Shown: positions 33,430 through 45,177 of the stretch, in pieces
Layout: every line of letters starts with the position of its first letter
Position numbering within the stretch: position 1 is the first letter of the stretch
From: Diphasiastrum complanatum
Lineage: Eukaryota; Streptophyta; Lycopodiopsida; Lycopodiales; Lycopodiaceae
Reading direction: 5' to 3'
DNA: 64,000 nucleotides
Assembly (NCBI GenBank): GCA_029204225.1
Contig: CM055097.1
Location: forward strand, 38,805,106 to 38,869,105
Program-made: the position numbers and the translations under genes
The notes under the pieces: model-generated
What the model was told of the DNA's origin: nothing
Seen by the model: the letters and a program-made list of their open reading frames with translations, nothing else
Database searches by the model: none

Positions 33430-34448
33430 TGAGATCTTGTTGGATCTGAATCATATGTTTGAGAGGGAGTATTTTCAGAGGTTTAGGTCAGAGGATATTC
33501 ATATCTTTGATGGTCAAGAGAAATATCAAGAGGTTGGTCTCAAAGGGCTTCAACAAGAGAAAAGAGAAGTTGGCAATTTGGAGCTAGACAAGAACATCAA
33601 AGGAGAGCCAAATGGCAAAGATGTTATGGATCTATATGGTGCTTGAAGACCCAATTAAGGTCAAAGAAACAGAAAGGAAGTGTTGTTCAAGTTTACTTGA
33701 CTTGTTCTATCTCATGTTTGAGCAATTTCATGTGGATGTGTGCAAATTGTCTAGATATGGTGAAACTAGCTACATTGTTTTACATCATTTTGATGTTGAA
33801 GTTTTACTAGCAATTATTGGCTGGTTTTGCTGATGAAAATGAAGCTAGTGGAGGTTCATTATATCACTCATTCATGCCTAAGTTCTCAAGGTTTGAACTA
33901 TAGGGTGCCAATGCTTGGAGATTGTGAATTTTTGGTGAATCTATGGTCATTTGCTTGTGTAAAGTGGATCTTGAAAAAGGACTAATGTCACATACTAGTT
34001 ATATGGAGTCATATGGAGCTAGATTAGCATCATTATTGTACTCTCTTACTCATGGATTTCCAAGTTTTGATGATATCTTATGGCAAGATGGAGATAAAGG
34101 CTCATTCATGGAGTTTTTTGGTGGAGACATATCAAGAAAGGACAAGGATGGAGAAGCATTTGTTGATTACTCACATTTATTATCTAGTTGCTGTTATTTT
34201 CCAGAGAGTTCATAGTTGAAAGCATGGTGGAATCTTTTCATTTCCATTCTATTTGGTTCTTCATGTTGTAGTTACATCTTGATGTGTAAAATTGATGTAA
34301 GAAATAATGAAGCATCCAATTTGGACGCTATTCTCTATATCAATTGTGAAAGCTAATTTAAAACCTTAGAAAGGAGGTCTATAATTAGGATGGAGGTCAT
34401 CCTAACGTTGGATCAAAGTAGTATGGTCAAAACTATGTTAAAAATAGT
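33430..34448 (+). pseudogene. Unidentified ~1 kb segment of a non-autonomous copia element (copy 1)
   Basis: Matches 41,660-42,690 on the other strand over its whole length. Shared translated blocks include GGSL, FGE.MV, ME..GARLASL.YS.THGFP.FD and WQD.D.GSFME. The longest open piece is 33,943-34,215; stops at ~33,900 and 34,213 and several frame shifts break it. It contains no RT, RNase H or other domain I can name. It runs straight into a polypurine tract and LTR, with no RNase H between. I infer foreign or highly derived sequence carried between integrase and PPT of a non-autonomous element; it may not be protein-coding. Confidence 0.6.
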
Positions 34449-34459
34449 TGAAGAGGGAG
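34449..34459 (+). promoter_or_regulatory. Polypurine tract
   Basis: GAAGAGGGAG, directly before an LTR start (TGTGAGAAATATC). The same tract precedes the 3' LTR of the element at 40,467-46,426. Confidence 0.75.
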
Positions 34460-35111
34460 TGTGAGAAATATCAACTAGTTTAGTCATGTTTAGTTCATTT
34501 GGCAATATAGGCCAATATGCATTTTAGACTTAGAGATAAAATTTCTAAAGTTATTTTAGTCTAAGTTCATTTGAATTACCACTTTTAAAAAGTGTGGGAA
34601 AGGAAGTAGGTTGAGTTTGGGAATATTCAAATTTGAATATCTGGTACATTGAATCTAGTCCATTTACATCTAGGGCTTGGAATAGTTCTAGAAGTTCTCT
34701 ATTGTTGATAAGCTTGGAGAAGGACATCCAAATAGGTCAAGGACCTATTATAAATAGTTTACAAACATGGGAAGAGGGTATATATATCTCTCATTCATGC
34801 TTATACATGAGTTCTATTTGGGTTCATATATCCATTTTTGCATTATAGTGTTGATATCTTGCAATTTTGTGTGTAGAATGCAATTGTATGTTGATTATTG
34901 GATCCACACGTGAAATACAATTATTGTACCTTAATGTTATTGTATGGACAACGACTTCATTATATCGTATATTTGATGTTTGATCAAGATATTCATCTTG
35001 TATGTGTAGTAGATGTTAGATTTCTACATTGTCAATGGTACTAGATGTGTTGTCATTCATAACCAAAGATCAAAGGGAAATATTGGATCTTAGTGATCTA
35101 ATTATTCTTCA
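34460..35111 (+). mobile_element. 3' LTR, plus strand, related to the 40.5-46.4 kb element
   Basis: About 652 bp, alignable with the 650-bp LTR of the 40,467-46,426 element from its start (CAACTAGTTT) through GGATCCACACGTG (near 34,909) to GGATCTTAGTGATCT near 35,090. The two are clearly diverged. Its 5' partner and coding region are missing; the element is cut at ~33,430 next to element B. Confidence 0.7.
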
Positions 35112-35395
35112 TAGAGTCCTCCTAGGGACAAAAAATTAGTTCAAGTGATTCATGGAGTCAGTACAGGTTACAAGTAAAGAAACTGAATACCATCAAATAT
35201 AGTAATGTGCGACAAAGTGAATCAACAAAGCTGAAAAGAGAAAAGTATTTATTCATCAAAGATCCTTGAAAATAGTGCCGATGAAGGAAATTTCATTTGC
35301 CAATGATCTGAACATTTCGAATACCCTTCACTATTTAGCCAAGTACAACAACAAAAGGCACTATAGGAGAGAAAAACCTCAATATCTCTCCCAAT
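35112..35395. other. Unassigned DNA
   Basis: Nothing recognised. Confidence 0.5.
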
Positions 35396-35800
35396 TTTTG
35401 TTGTCTAGATTCGCCTGTTTGACCATTGTTAGAACACATCATGATACGTCTAAATTGAGTTAGGCAAAGCTAGAACTTTAAATTCCAATCCTCTAGACCC
35501 AAAATAGCAAAAATCATCTAAACCACTCTACAGTCTTGTACTTTTGACATCTAGGTTCGCCCTCTTCAAGTTAGACTCCTCATAACATGATCTATCAACA
35601 GTGAAGTAGGCAAACACCCAGACTCCTAGCTAGTTTTTGTGGCAGACCTATTTTTAGAAAATCACTAAACAGGCTTCCCACCCATGTGGAATTGACATAT
35701 AGGTTAACCCCCTTGATAGTTTATACATCTCAGTATGCTTGATCTACTGCCAAATAGGCAAACCCAGATCCCTAGCCAAACTCCCAAAAACTAAATTTAA
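35396..35800 (+). repeat. Three degenerate ~147-bp direct repeats upstream of coiled-coil copy 3
   Basis: Three units begin near 35,400, 35,546 and 35,693 with 'ctaggttcgcc'-like sequence and run through a 'catgatct' region to a 'taggcaaacccagactcctagc' end. They lie ~200-500 bp before a TATA box, the same place as the AACCCTCGCA cluster upstream of copy 1. Probably U3-type repeats. Confidence 0.45.
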
Positions 35801-35974
35801 GTGATTTTTTTGAGTTGAACTAAGGTTTGTGACCATTTGTAGCCCTGTTTGAGTTTGCCACACGTGTGAATGACCTCATCTGAGTTCGACACTATCACTT
35901 TTGGTCTTAGAATGTATTTTTTAGTAATTTGATACCTAACATCTATGTTCCCCAAATTTGGAGGGGGGAGGGTC

Positions 35975-35983
35975 TATATAAGG
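35975..35983 (+). promoter_or_regulatory. TATA box (TATATAAGG)
   Basis: Same box and local context (G-rich, then TATATAAGG) as at 581-589. The first candidate ATG of the family ORF is at 36,293. Confidence 0.5.
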
Positions 35984-36292
35984 AGGGTCATCATCCATGA
36001 AGATTTTGGTGTCTTTCGTTCCATCTTGAGAGCATGTAACTTGCTCTACAAGTAGATAAGCCTAGTAAATCCACTGTTTCAAACATACTAAAGCTCACAT
36101 TTGCTAAAGAGATGCTGCCAAAATTTTTCAAAAAAATTTCAGCGTTTTCAAGCATACCCAAAGCACTCACAGAGGCCATCCAAATATTGTCAAAGCTCAC
36201 TAGCTAAAATTAGCAAATTATTTTGCTCCTTTTAGCTTCTGAACTTACTATTCTGAAAAATTTAGGCACTTTTTGGGCTTAAACTTGCCATA

Positions 36293-38770
36293 ATGGTGAA
36301 GGACGCTAGGGAGAAAGGCAAAGCCACAATAGATCCTACTAGGCTAGCTAAGAAGATCAAGCTCACTCAAGACATTGATCCAAAAGGTTCTGCTATCCCT
36401 GAAGAAGCAGACACTGTAGGACCTCTCCTTACCTAGTTGGCAATGACCTCGTCGATTTTTCACTTTTTCCAGCGGATCCTACACCCGAGGCCACATCCTC
36501 CAAGGAAAACCCCAAGAGGCCCAAGCAAGATGATAAGGACTGGAAACAAGCAATGTAACGCCTCTCAATCCAATCCATGGTACAAGCCACACCCAGCTCG
36601 CCTTTCCATGATTTTCTGACGCAGCTGGAGACAATGCTATTGGATGGGATAGCTCCACAACCATCACTACTTGTTATTACAACCCGCCCTTCCAGGATGC
36701 GCAAACAAATACAAGATCTACTTAAGAGAAAGCCACCTTTTAAGCTTCCCCCTCTACCATAGATACCAAAAGAAATCAGTTTGCCACCAATGGATGCAGT
36801 AGAAGAGGGGCAACTACAATGGCAACAGACACTCAAGGGCCCAAGAAACTCAAGGGACCAAGATAATCATCATTGATCAAGGATACAGGTCGCCACAACC
36901 GACCTATATGGCGTACCTCGATGGATCCCAACCTCTGGATGTTTATGGTAAGGCGGACTCTTGCGACACTACAGCCCAAGAGCCACCCACCAGGACATAT
37001 TCTACTCATGCCACTCCATCCTCGCATCCCTATAGTGCCAAATTTTGGCAAAGCCCTAGAAGAGGTGGATATCCCAACAACCAGTGCTCTTTTCCATATC
37101 CATGGCCTCCTCAAAGATCTCAATTGGCTGCTAAGGGATCGGCTCCATCACCATCACTTGGCCGAGACAGAGAAAAATGCTAGGCAGGTAGTCGATCTAC
37201 AAAGCCAACAATTGTAGCAAGAGGCAGATCAGGCCAAGCAACAAATGGCCAAGATGCAGCAAGAAATGGATTCCATGAGGGCCAATATCAACTCTTACTA
37301 AGCCACGGTTCCTACTCTGCAGCAATCTCAGAAGCCCCTCCAATCACAACTCCAAGCAGAGAGGTAGAGGACATAGGGACATATCAACATCGCTCTCAAA
37401 AAGGAGATGGTCATCAGGGCATGGCAGAAATGGTGAGAAGACCGCCTATCGACTTCTATCTGGACGTTCCACCACTGCTAGACTCCTCTCTTGTCCCATG
37501 AAAAAATACAATGCAGTAATCGCCAAACTTCAAACTTGTAAGAACATGCTACAAGATTTTGAAACAAAGCAATCCAAATACACCAAACCCTTTATTGATG
37601 TAATCAGCAAGTTGGAACAACAAAACGATGAGCTTGATGGACTGCTAGCAACTCAAGGACCTTCTACCATTCCTCAAGGCGCTCAACCAACCACAACAAG
37701 CAAGGAGGACCAGTCCAACCAAACCGTGCTTGAATTTGGTACCTACTTTTCTATAGAGCAGATGGATGCCCCCTAAGGTGAATCATTTGGGGCTGTAGTT
37801 TCGCACAAGACTCCACCCCCCAGTGAATCACACTCAAGGGGGCCAAGAAAAGGCACAACCACACCAAGTGCTAAAACCATCTTCCAGAAGCCGAAGACTC
37901 TTGAGGAATCAATCCAAGAGTATTAGGCGACTTTTACAAGAGAAGAGATGTAGGGAGGATGCGTCTTGCCATGATCTGCAGCCGATATCAAGGGAAAAGA
38001 GAAGCAGATTATAAAGTAGTTGGCACCCGAATCCACATGGTGCAACATCCTCTTCAAGGATGACAAAAAGATCCTATCCGAATGTTTCAAAATATTCAGG
38101 TATTTGTGCATGGATCCCCACTATATGCCTATTCCCAGGCAAGAACCATGGCCAGAAAAGAAAGATGTTTGTGCACCATCAAACTGGCCAATTATTTCAA
38201 ACTCTAGGACTGGAACAACCAAGTCGCCTTGGAACAGTTCCACACCAAGCATCACCAATCAGTTGACGGTGCGCCAATGGCCCTCAACTGCAAGGAACTT
38301 GCTTTTCTCAGTTTTTGTGAGTTCCATTGGGACCGTTCCTTTGGTCCTTTGTTTTTCGACCCTGACACCTCTTTTCCCTAGTCTCAAATGCCAGGAACAA
38401 TTAACAGTGGCAAGAATCTATTACCTTGCAGCAATGATGGCATCCCAGCATGCATCACGCATGGAGGAAGAGTGACAACACACTCAATGGTTGCCTCGTA
38501 GCTCACATGTGTTTGGGCCAATTAACAGTGGCAAGAATCTATTACCTCGCAGCAATGACGACATCCCAGTATGCATCATATGTGGAAGAGTGACAATGCA
38601 CTCAATGGTTGCCTCGTGGCTCAGATGTGTTGGGCCACTTAAAGATGACACAACCCTATGGGCCTAGGCGATGGAAGGCTATGGAAAACTCATCAAGAAA
38701 TCCAAAAGCAAAATGAAGAGCTAGATGCCAAACAACAAGAAGCGCTCTTCAAATGAATTGCCATGGGACT
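36293..38770 (+). pseudogene. Coiled-coil ORF family, copy 3 (strongly decayed)
   Basis: Starts with a basic 47-residue frame (MVKDAREKGKATIDPTRLAK...) ending at a stop at 36,434. Coiled-coil pieces follow: ETEKNARQVVDLQSQQL near 37,160-37,215 and MKKYNAVIAKLQTCKNMLQDFE at 37,498-37,776. The C-terminal domain lies in broken frames from ~37,880: KPKTLEES, IKGKEKQ, a WCNILFKDD stretch at ~38,040, NWPIIS at 38,185 and EQLTVARIYYLAAM at ~38,396. These align in order with the copy at 606-2420. At least eight frame breaks or stops make it non-functional. Confidence 0.6.
38400..38638 (+). repeat. Tandem duplication, period 121 bp
   Basis: The block starting 'attaacagtggcaagaatct' at 38,400 recurs at 38,521 with ~90% identity and extends through 'gtgtttgggcca'. 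It duplicates the ARIYYLAA part of the C-terminal domain of coiled-coil copy 3; copy 1 has the region once. Confidence 0.85.
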
Positions 38771-39240
38771 GGCAACCAAGTAGTATTAGGGGAGTGCGGG
38801 GGCTGGAATACAAGGCCAAAGGGACATTTCAATGGAGCCTGAGAGAATTGAGGTAAGGAGCACCTTGCATGGAAGGAGCCTGTGTATATAATAATTTTGT
38901 GTAATTAATGGCCCAAGTATGGCATCTTGAGTGTATAAGCCCATCTTGAAGAGCCCATCAGTAGTTAGTTATGTTAGACCCTAGTTCGACATCCTACAAG
39001 TGTAAGTACAACTTGTGGGGGCCATTGGTCACTAGGGGGCAAGAAAACAATTTTGGCACGTCTCAAGGTTTAAACTTAGTGTTAAAAAAGTATGTGAAAG
39101 TCAAAGTCAAGCTTCCAAGAAGGGGATTGCATTGTATTTTGAGACTTGGAATGTCTTGTCCCATATGTAAATGTGGAAAGTGAACTCCCAAAGCTTCTAT
39201 AAAAGGAAGCCCATTGTATGTAATTCTCATCCTTAATGCA
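38771..39240 (+). repeat. 3' flank of copy 3, PPT-like G-run and LTR-like sequence with TATA box
   Basis: A G-rich tract (GGGGAGTGCGGGGGCTGG, near 38,790) is followed by a 'gagtgtataagccca' block, as in copy 1, and TATAAAAG at 39,198-39,205. This parallels the flank at 2421-3010 and supports the family being part of a retroelement. Confidence 0.45.
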
Positions 39241-39917
39241 AGAGAACTAATTGCTACTATTTTGGATCTATATGTGCTAAATGTGGTGCATAAATATTTG
39301 GTGAGAGATAACAGCTTTTCAAGAAGCTCAATAGATAATTTGTGTGCATCATCCTTGACAAAGCTATCATTTCTACATTGGAATTTTCATATTCATCTCC
39401 TTTGGTGACAAAGGTGCCATTAATAATAAAAAAAAGCTGTAAGGAAACAAAGAAAGAATTTAACCTAGCAATTGCAATATGTATATACCTCGATAGTGAA
39501 TTTCACAAAAATTGGAAATTACAAACTAGGATCTACCAATATGAATCTCCCTACTCCTCTCCTCTGCAACTAGAAGCATAAACATTAAGCACATTCTCAT
39601 CACCTATATGATGTTTGAATTAGTTGGCAATTCAATTTTGAACTAAGCTAAGAATGAGAAGCAACCTATAACCATTTCGCCATGAGCAATTTTAGATTGC
39701 ACACATATATCAATATTTTTTATATAAAGTTAACCTTGGGTATTTCCTAGTTAGAGGGAATTTGAGAAATTTCTTGAATGAAGAGGAGCAAAGTGAAGGA
39801 GAGGAGAAAGAGGATAATAGAAATGAAGGAGAGGAGAAAGAGTGAAGGACGAGAATGAGCAAGATGAGGAGGAGTGTGAAGGAGGAGGAACAAAGATGGA
39901 GCTTAAAGGAGAAGGGA
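39241..39917. other. Unassigned DNA with purine-rich GAA/GGAG tract
   Basis: No gene recognised. 39,776-39,905 is an imperfect GAAGGAGAGGAGAAAGAG repeat. Confidence 0.5.
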
Positions 39918-40106
39918 TTCAAAGGTTTGGTCTTGATTTGTCAAGAGGAACTATGTGAAATGTTTTACTATCTCTTCTACTATATTTTCACTTTCATTAT
40001 TGTTGTGTAGGGTGTGCGACGTATTCAAAAGGATTTGATGCATGATCATTAGTATAGGTGATATATCCAAGTTGGAGTCTCTCATCTCTATTAGTTTGGT
40101 ATCAAA
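39918..40106 (+). mobile_element. Probable LTR end and primer site of a decayed plus-strand element
   Basis: TGGTATCAAAGC at 40,097-40,108 differs by one base from the usual initiator-Met primer site. The preceding ~180 bases contain the segment shared with 6846-6912. A short ORF beginning ATGAGCACAAG at 40,190 follows but is not recognisable as gag. The element is interrupted at 40,466 by the next insertion. Confidence 0.35.
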
Positions 40107-40108
40107 GC

Positions 40109-40461
40109 CTCACTTGCGAAGAAATTTTAAGCAATATTATTTTCAATCTTGTTTTGTATAGCCTATTCAAGAGCTACATGAGTCCATTATGAGCACAAGA
40201 AGACTGTATAGAGAGCTAGCAGGGCATAGGGATTTTCTCTAAAATGAAATGACATTCAATTTGATGAAGGGTAGAGAAAATAGTACTCATACTTCTAGAA
40301 ACTTAAAATTGAGCTAGTAGCTAGATTTTGAGAATTGGCTATAACTTCACCAATTCTTAGTTGTTTGGCAAGCAAATTGTATCTAATTAAAGCTCTCAGT
40401 AGGGTCAATTCAAACTACAAGTCTTTGTTAGAATCTTCAACGTGTGAGTTCACCTTACCTA
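40109..40461. other. Unassigned DNA, target of the 40,467 insertion
   Basis: Nothing recognised. If the 46,432-46,997 block is an LTR, its missing outer end (about 100 bases) should lie here. Confidence 0.35.
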
Positions 40462-40466
40462 GGGTT
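40462..40466. repeat. Target-site duplication GGGTT (left)
   Basis: Repeated at 46,427-46,431 on the far side of the element. Confidence 0.85.
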
Positions 40467-41116
40467 TGTGAAAGATTTCAGATCCTTAAGATCCAATCTA
40501 CTTGAATGATCTTTGGCTAGAAAGAGAAATACACTACCAATTTCACCAATGTAGAAAAATCAGCATCTACACACAATTTGAGATGCAAACACTAATAGAA
40601 CTTGATCAAACTTGAATGAAATGATTATGTACTGTTGCTGTCCGTACAAAACCAGCAAGCTACTATATTTCACACGTGTGGATTTAAAAATAGCAAATAT
40701 AGATCATTCTACACATAGAATTGCAAGCAATCACCAAGATAGTGCACCAATGGATAGTAGAACCCAAGAGAACCATGCATAAGCATGAAATGAGATAGAG
40801 AAGAGAGAAGATGACTCTCTCCACAAGTTACATCCTTTTATAGTAGTTCCAAATCCTATTTGGCCACTTGGCTTTTCCACCAAAATGCTAACCCTACCAA
40901 TTTTGGGTCTAGATTCAATGTACCCAACTTATTCAAATTGAATATACTCAAACTCGCATTCTATCTTTCCCACACTTTCAAAAAGTGTTTATTCAAATAA
41001 AATTTAGACCAATGAACTTTGAAAAGTCAACTTCTAAGTCTAAAACAAGTTTTGGCCTCAATATGCCAAATATGGAAATATTGCAAAATGTGATGAAACT
41101 AGTTGAATCTTTCACA
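40467..41116 (-). repeat. Element 2, 3' LTR
   Basis: 650 bp with perfect 11-bp inverted ends (TGTGAAAGATT/AATCTTTCACA). It carries TTTCACACGTGTGG near 40,668. Confidence 0.92.
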
Positions 41117-41696
41117 CTCCCTCTTCAACTAGTTTTAGCATAGACTTTGATAATACTCCAAGTGAAGTCCTATGCTTCATGAACAAGTCTTTTCCCAATG
41201 CTTTGGTGAAGATATCAGCTACACATTCCCTTGAAGGCACATGTTGAAGCTCCACCTCCTTTGCAATGACTCGCTCCCTCACAAAGTGATATTGTATCTC
41301 AATATGCTTGCTCTTAGCATGAAAGATAGGATTGGATGCCATTCTTTGGGCTGATTGATTGTCACAAAAGATGATTGGGCTCTCTAAAAAATCCAGCAAG
41401 TGAAGATCCTTGATCATCCTTTTGATCCATACCATCTCCTTTGTGCAATGTGTAAGAGCTTTGTACTCGGCCTCACTAGATGACAATGAGATAGTGGCTT
41501 GTTTCTTTGACATCCATGATATAGCTCCATCACCTATGAAAATACAATAAGTACTAATGGATTTTCTATCCATTATATCTCCAGCATAGTCCGAATCTGA
41601 AAATCCAAAAAGATTAGGTGATGATCCCTCATACAATATGCCAAAATCTCGAGTCGCTTTCCTAGCTTCCAATGCTCCTAGCATAGTTTTTGCCAA
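41112..41696 (-). pseudogene. Element 2 RNase H
   Basis: From ~41,660 downward the frame is copia RNase H: DFGILYEGSS, SDSDYAGD (first Asp), SSSEAEYKAL (Glu), FCDNQSAQ (third Asp), FHAKSKHIEIQYHFVRE and VADIFTKALGK. It ends LKLVEEGV over the polypurine tract; the stop is inside the LTR start. All acidic catalytic residues are present. The first ~12 codons (MAKTMLGALEARKA) belong to the junction with the foreign segment, not to RNase H. The ATG is not a natural start: in a normal element this is the end of the polyprotein. Confidence 0.82.
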
Positions 41697-42690
41697 TAGA
41701 GCTTTGATCCATCATAAGAATGATCTTCTTCCTAAGAATATATCTCCTTTCAATGATCATGTAATGCTCAAAATAGAAACAACCATAATTGATATAGAGA
41801 ATAGTGTCCACTTGGGATGCTTCACTATTTCTTACATCAATTTTCCTTGTAAAAATGTGACTAGAACATGAAGAATCAAATAGAATGTAAATGAAATGAT
41901 TCCACCATGCTTCCAACTCTGAACTCTCTGGAAAAATACAGCAAACAAACAATAAATGTGAGTGATCAACTTTTGCTTGCATGTCTCCTCCTCCTTTGTC
42001 CTTTGTTGCCTTGTATCCACCATGATACTCCATGAATGAGCCTCCATCTTCATCTTGCCACAAGAAACCATCAAACCTTGGAAATCCATGAGTAGGTGAG
42101 TACATTAATGATGCCAATCTAGCACCACATGACTCCATAAACCAAGTAGTTTGCACTAGTCCATCTTCAAGATCTACTTGACACAAGAAAATGACCATGA
42201 ATTCACCAAAAATTGACAATCTCCAAGTATTGGCACCAAGTAGCTCAACACTTGAGAACTTAGCCATGGATGAGTGACATAATGAACCTCCAATAGCTTC
42301 ATTTCCATCAGCAAAATCAGCCAAGAATGCTAGTACAAATCCAACATCAAAATAATGCCCACCAATGTAGCTAGTTTTACCATATCTTGACAATTTGCAC
42401 ACATCCACATGAAATTGCTCTCCTTTGACCTTACTTGAGTCTTAAATATGCTGCAAAAATAGATCCATAACAACTTTGCCAATTACCTCTCCTTTGATGC
42501 TCTTGACTAGCTCCAAATTGCCAACTTCCCTTTTGACTAGTTGAAGAGCTTTGAGATCAACCTCTTGATCTTCAACTTGACCATCAAAGTCATTGAACAA
42601 ACTTTGTTTTCCAGATCCATTACTTGACTTTACAACAAGATATCATCCATCCACTTGCATAGCTCCATGTACACAAGAAGATCTTCCAAA
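41660..42690 (-). pseudogene. Unidentified ~1 kb segment in place of RT (copy 2)
   Basis: Lies exactly between the end of the integrase-RT linker (SLMKSET-like, ~42,690) and RNase H (~41,660). The longest frame (41,662-42,408, 248 aa) contains FLADFADGNEAIGGSL, CGARLASLMYSPTHGF and LWQDEDGGSFMEYHGG and matches the copy at 33,430-34,448 in several frames. I see no RT motifs (no Y-x-DD, no KARLVAKG) and no other known domain. Whether the 248-aa frame is real is uncertain, because similarity to the other copy persists outside it. Confidence 0.65.
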
Positions 42691-42714
42691 AGATGTTTCA
42701 CTCTTCATAAGAGA

Positions 42715-45177
42715 TCAATACTCAAGATCCATTACTTGGATCCACTCCTCTTCTTTCCTTGCTTGATCTACACTTGTAGGCTCATCCAAAGAGGTTAGGA
42801 AAGCAACATAATTTCCAGAAACTACTTGCTTACCCTTTTGATCATATGTGAGCCTTGAAGGTACTTGTCTTTCTCTTGATGTTCTCCTTGGCTTTTGACT
42901 TGATGAAGGTCCATCATCACCACCATCCAAAGTAGGATCCTTCTCATCAACATCAAGAATGTTAGATCCATCTACTTTACAATCAATCATGCTTGAAGAC
43001 ACCTTTGGAATGTTTCCCTCATAAAAAATGACATCTCTACCAACAATCACTTTGTTAGTAGAAGGAATGTAAACCTTGTAGGCTTTACTCACCTCACTAT
43101 ATCCAACAAAAATACCTCTTCTTGAAGATGGATCCTCCTTGGTCCTATCATCAAGAGTAATGTTGACATAGCATGTGCATCCAAAGGTTCTTAGAAAGTT
43201 GACACTCGGCCTCCTCTTGAATAGCATCTCAAAAGGTGTCCTTCCATCCAAAATAGCACTCGACTACCTATTGCACAAGAAATTGGCACACAACAAAGCT
43301 TGATCCCAAAATGGTTTGTCAAGATTAGCACTTAACCTCATAGCTTTAGCACTTTCACATAAAGTTCTATTCTTCCTTTCAGCCACTCCATTTTGTTGTG
43401 GGGTCCTTGATGTTGTATACTCCCTCTTGATCCCATGCTCATCACAAAAGGCCTTGAACTTGTTAGATATGTACTCACCACCATTGTCACCTCTCAAGCA
43501 CTTGATCTTTGTGGAGAATTGGCTCTCCCTTGCATTCTTGAACTTGACAAAGACATCATACACTTCATCCTTGCTCTTTAGTAGATAGATCCAACAAAAT
43601 CTACTAAAATCATCAATGAATGTTACATACATCTTAGCTCCACTATTGCTAATTGTAGTAAATCCATGAATATCCGAATGTACAAGTTGAAAAGGCTTTG
43701 TAGATCTAGAAATAGATCTAGTATAAGGTAGTCTATGTGACTTAGACAAAGCACAAGACTCACAAACATGCTTGTCATTACTTAAGGAACTTGGAAGACC
43801 AATCACAACCTTCTTCCTTGCCATTACCTCCAATGACTTGAAGTTGAGATGTCCCATCCTTTTGTGCCAAACCTCTTGAATAGAAATTTGCTCTCTTGCA
43901 ACACATCCAACTTGGTTAGCAATAACACAAGCATCAAGTTTGAACAACTTCCCTTGTCTTTTACCTTTTCCAATCAAGACATCCTTCCTTTTGATCAAAC
44001 AAGCATCTCCATCAAACTCCACCTTGAGGCCCTTACTTAGCATTTGACTCACACTAAGCAAATTCTTGGTAATAGATGGAATAAACAAGACATCCTCCAA
44101 ATGAACATTCCTATTTATAGAGAGAGAAATAGGAATTGTGCCAATCCCTTTGATTGCACACTCACCATCATTGGCCGTGTAGATCACCCTCTTGTCATCT
44201 CCATATGCCAACAAAGAAGTGAAGTACTCTTTGTGATAGGTCATGTGTGAACTTGCTCCACTATCAGTCCACCAAGGATCTAGATCTCCATCATTAGCAA
44301 GCATACATGAAGACATCACAAAAGCATCATCATTTGCATCTTGCACATCCAAACCATCCTCATCAAGAGTAAGATTACCTTGCTTGTCTCCTTGATCTCT
44401 CTTCTTCTTGTAGCACTCACTTGCAAAGTGTCCTTTGATGCCACAATAGAAGCACTTGAGCTTTGATCTATCCTTCTTTTTGCCACTTGAAGAAGCATCC
44501 ACTTGATCTTGCCCTTTAGACCACTTGTTTTTGGTTTTGCCCTTGAATTTGCCCTTTGTGAACATAGCATCCTCTTGAAGTGTCGATGTAGATCCACCTC
44601 TTGCTTGAAGCCTATATTCCTCATTGATCAAGATCTCTTGAAGATCCATCAAACTTGGCAAAGTCTTTTGAATAGCAATACTTTGAACAATGTTAGCATG
44701 AGCATCCAACAATCCATTAAGAATCACTTGAATAAGCTCTCCTTCCTTAATGCTTTCATCTATGCAAGCTAACTCATCATTCAATGCTTTCATTCTCAAA
44801 ACAAAAGTACTTGGACTTTCTTCATTCTTTTGCAAACATGAAAAGATTTGCCCTCTTAGAGTCAACAATCTAGAAGTAGACTTGGATTCATAAAGCTTCT
44901 TCAATGAATTCCAAGCTTCCAAAGATGATGTGCACTTACCAACTTCCTTGAGAAGTTCATTGGTAACATTCATCTTTATCATGTGTAGAGCCTTCTTGGC
45001 CCTCTTGTCATACCTCAATTGAGCTTGTTGTGTTGCTGGTCTCTCCTCCAAACCTACAACAATATCCAAAACATCATTCATCTCAAGAAGTGACTCCATC
45101 CTCGCTTTCCATAATGAATAGTTACTTGAGGTAAGCCTATCATTGGCTTCCAACATGACTCCAATTGAGGCTGCCAT
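42715..45177 (-). pseudogene. Element 2 gag, protease and integrase
   Basis: A single frame of ~820 codons with one in-frame stop just before 43,264. Gag is ~1-240, zinc knuckle C242, C245, H250, C255, protease D305 (TDSG). The integrase zinc site is H438, H443, C472, C475, with catalytic D502, D564 and E600. After the stop come TPFEMLFKRRPS, FGCTCY, GYSEVSKAYKVY and a linker with PRRTSR, ending at EEEWIQVMDLEY and a stop at 42,715. That is just where RT would start. Gag and integrase motifs are intact, so decay is mild compared with elements A and B. Confidence 0.85.

Noticed and set aside
36429-36836. 135-aa minus-strand ORF with a Cys/Ser-rich start
   Set aside because: Shadow of the decayed plus-strand coiled-coil copy 3; no motif of its own.
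39710-39922. 70-aa Ser/Phe-rich ORF resembling a membrane peptide
   Set aside because: Reverse reading of a GAAGGAG purine tract.
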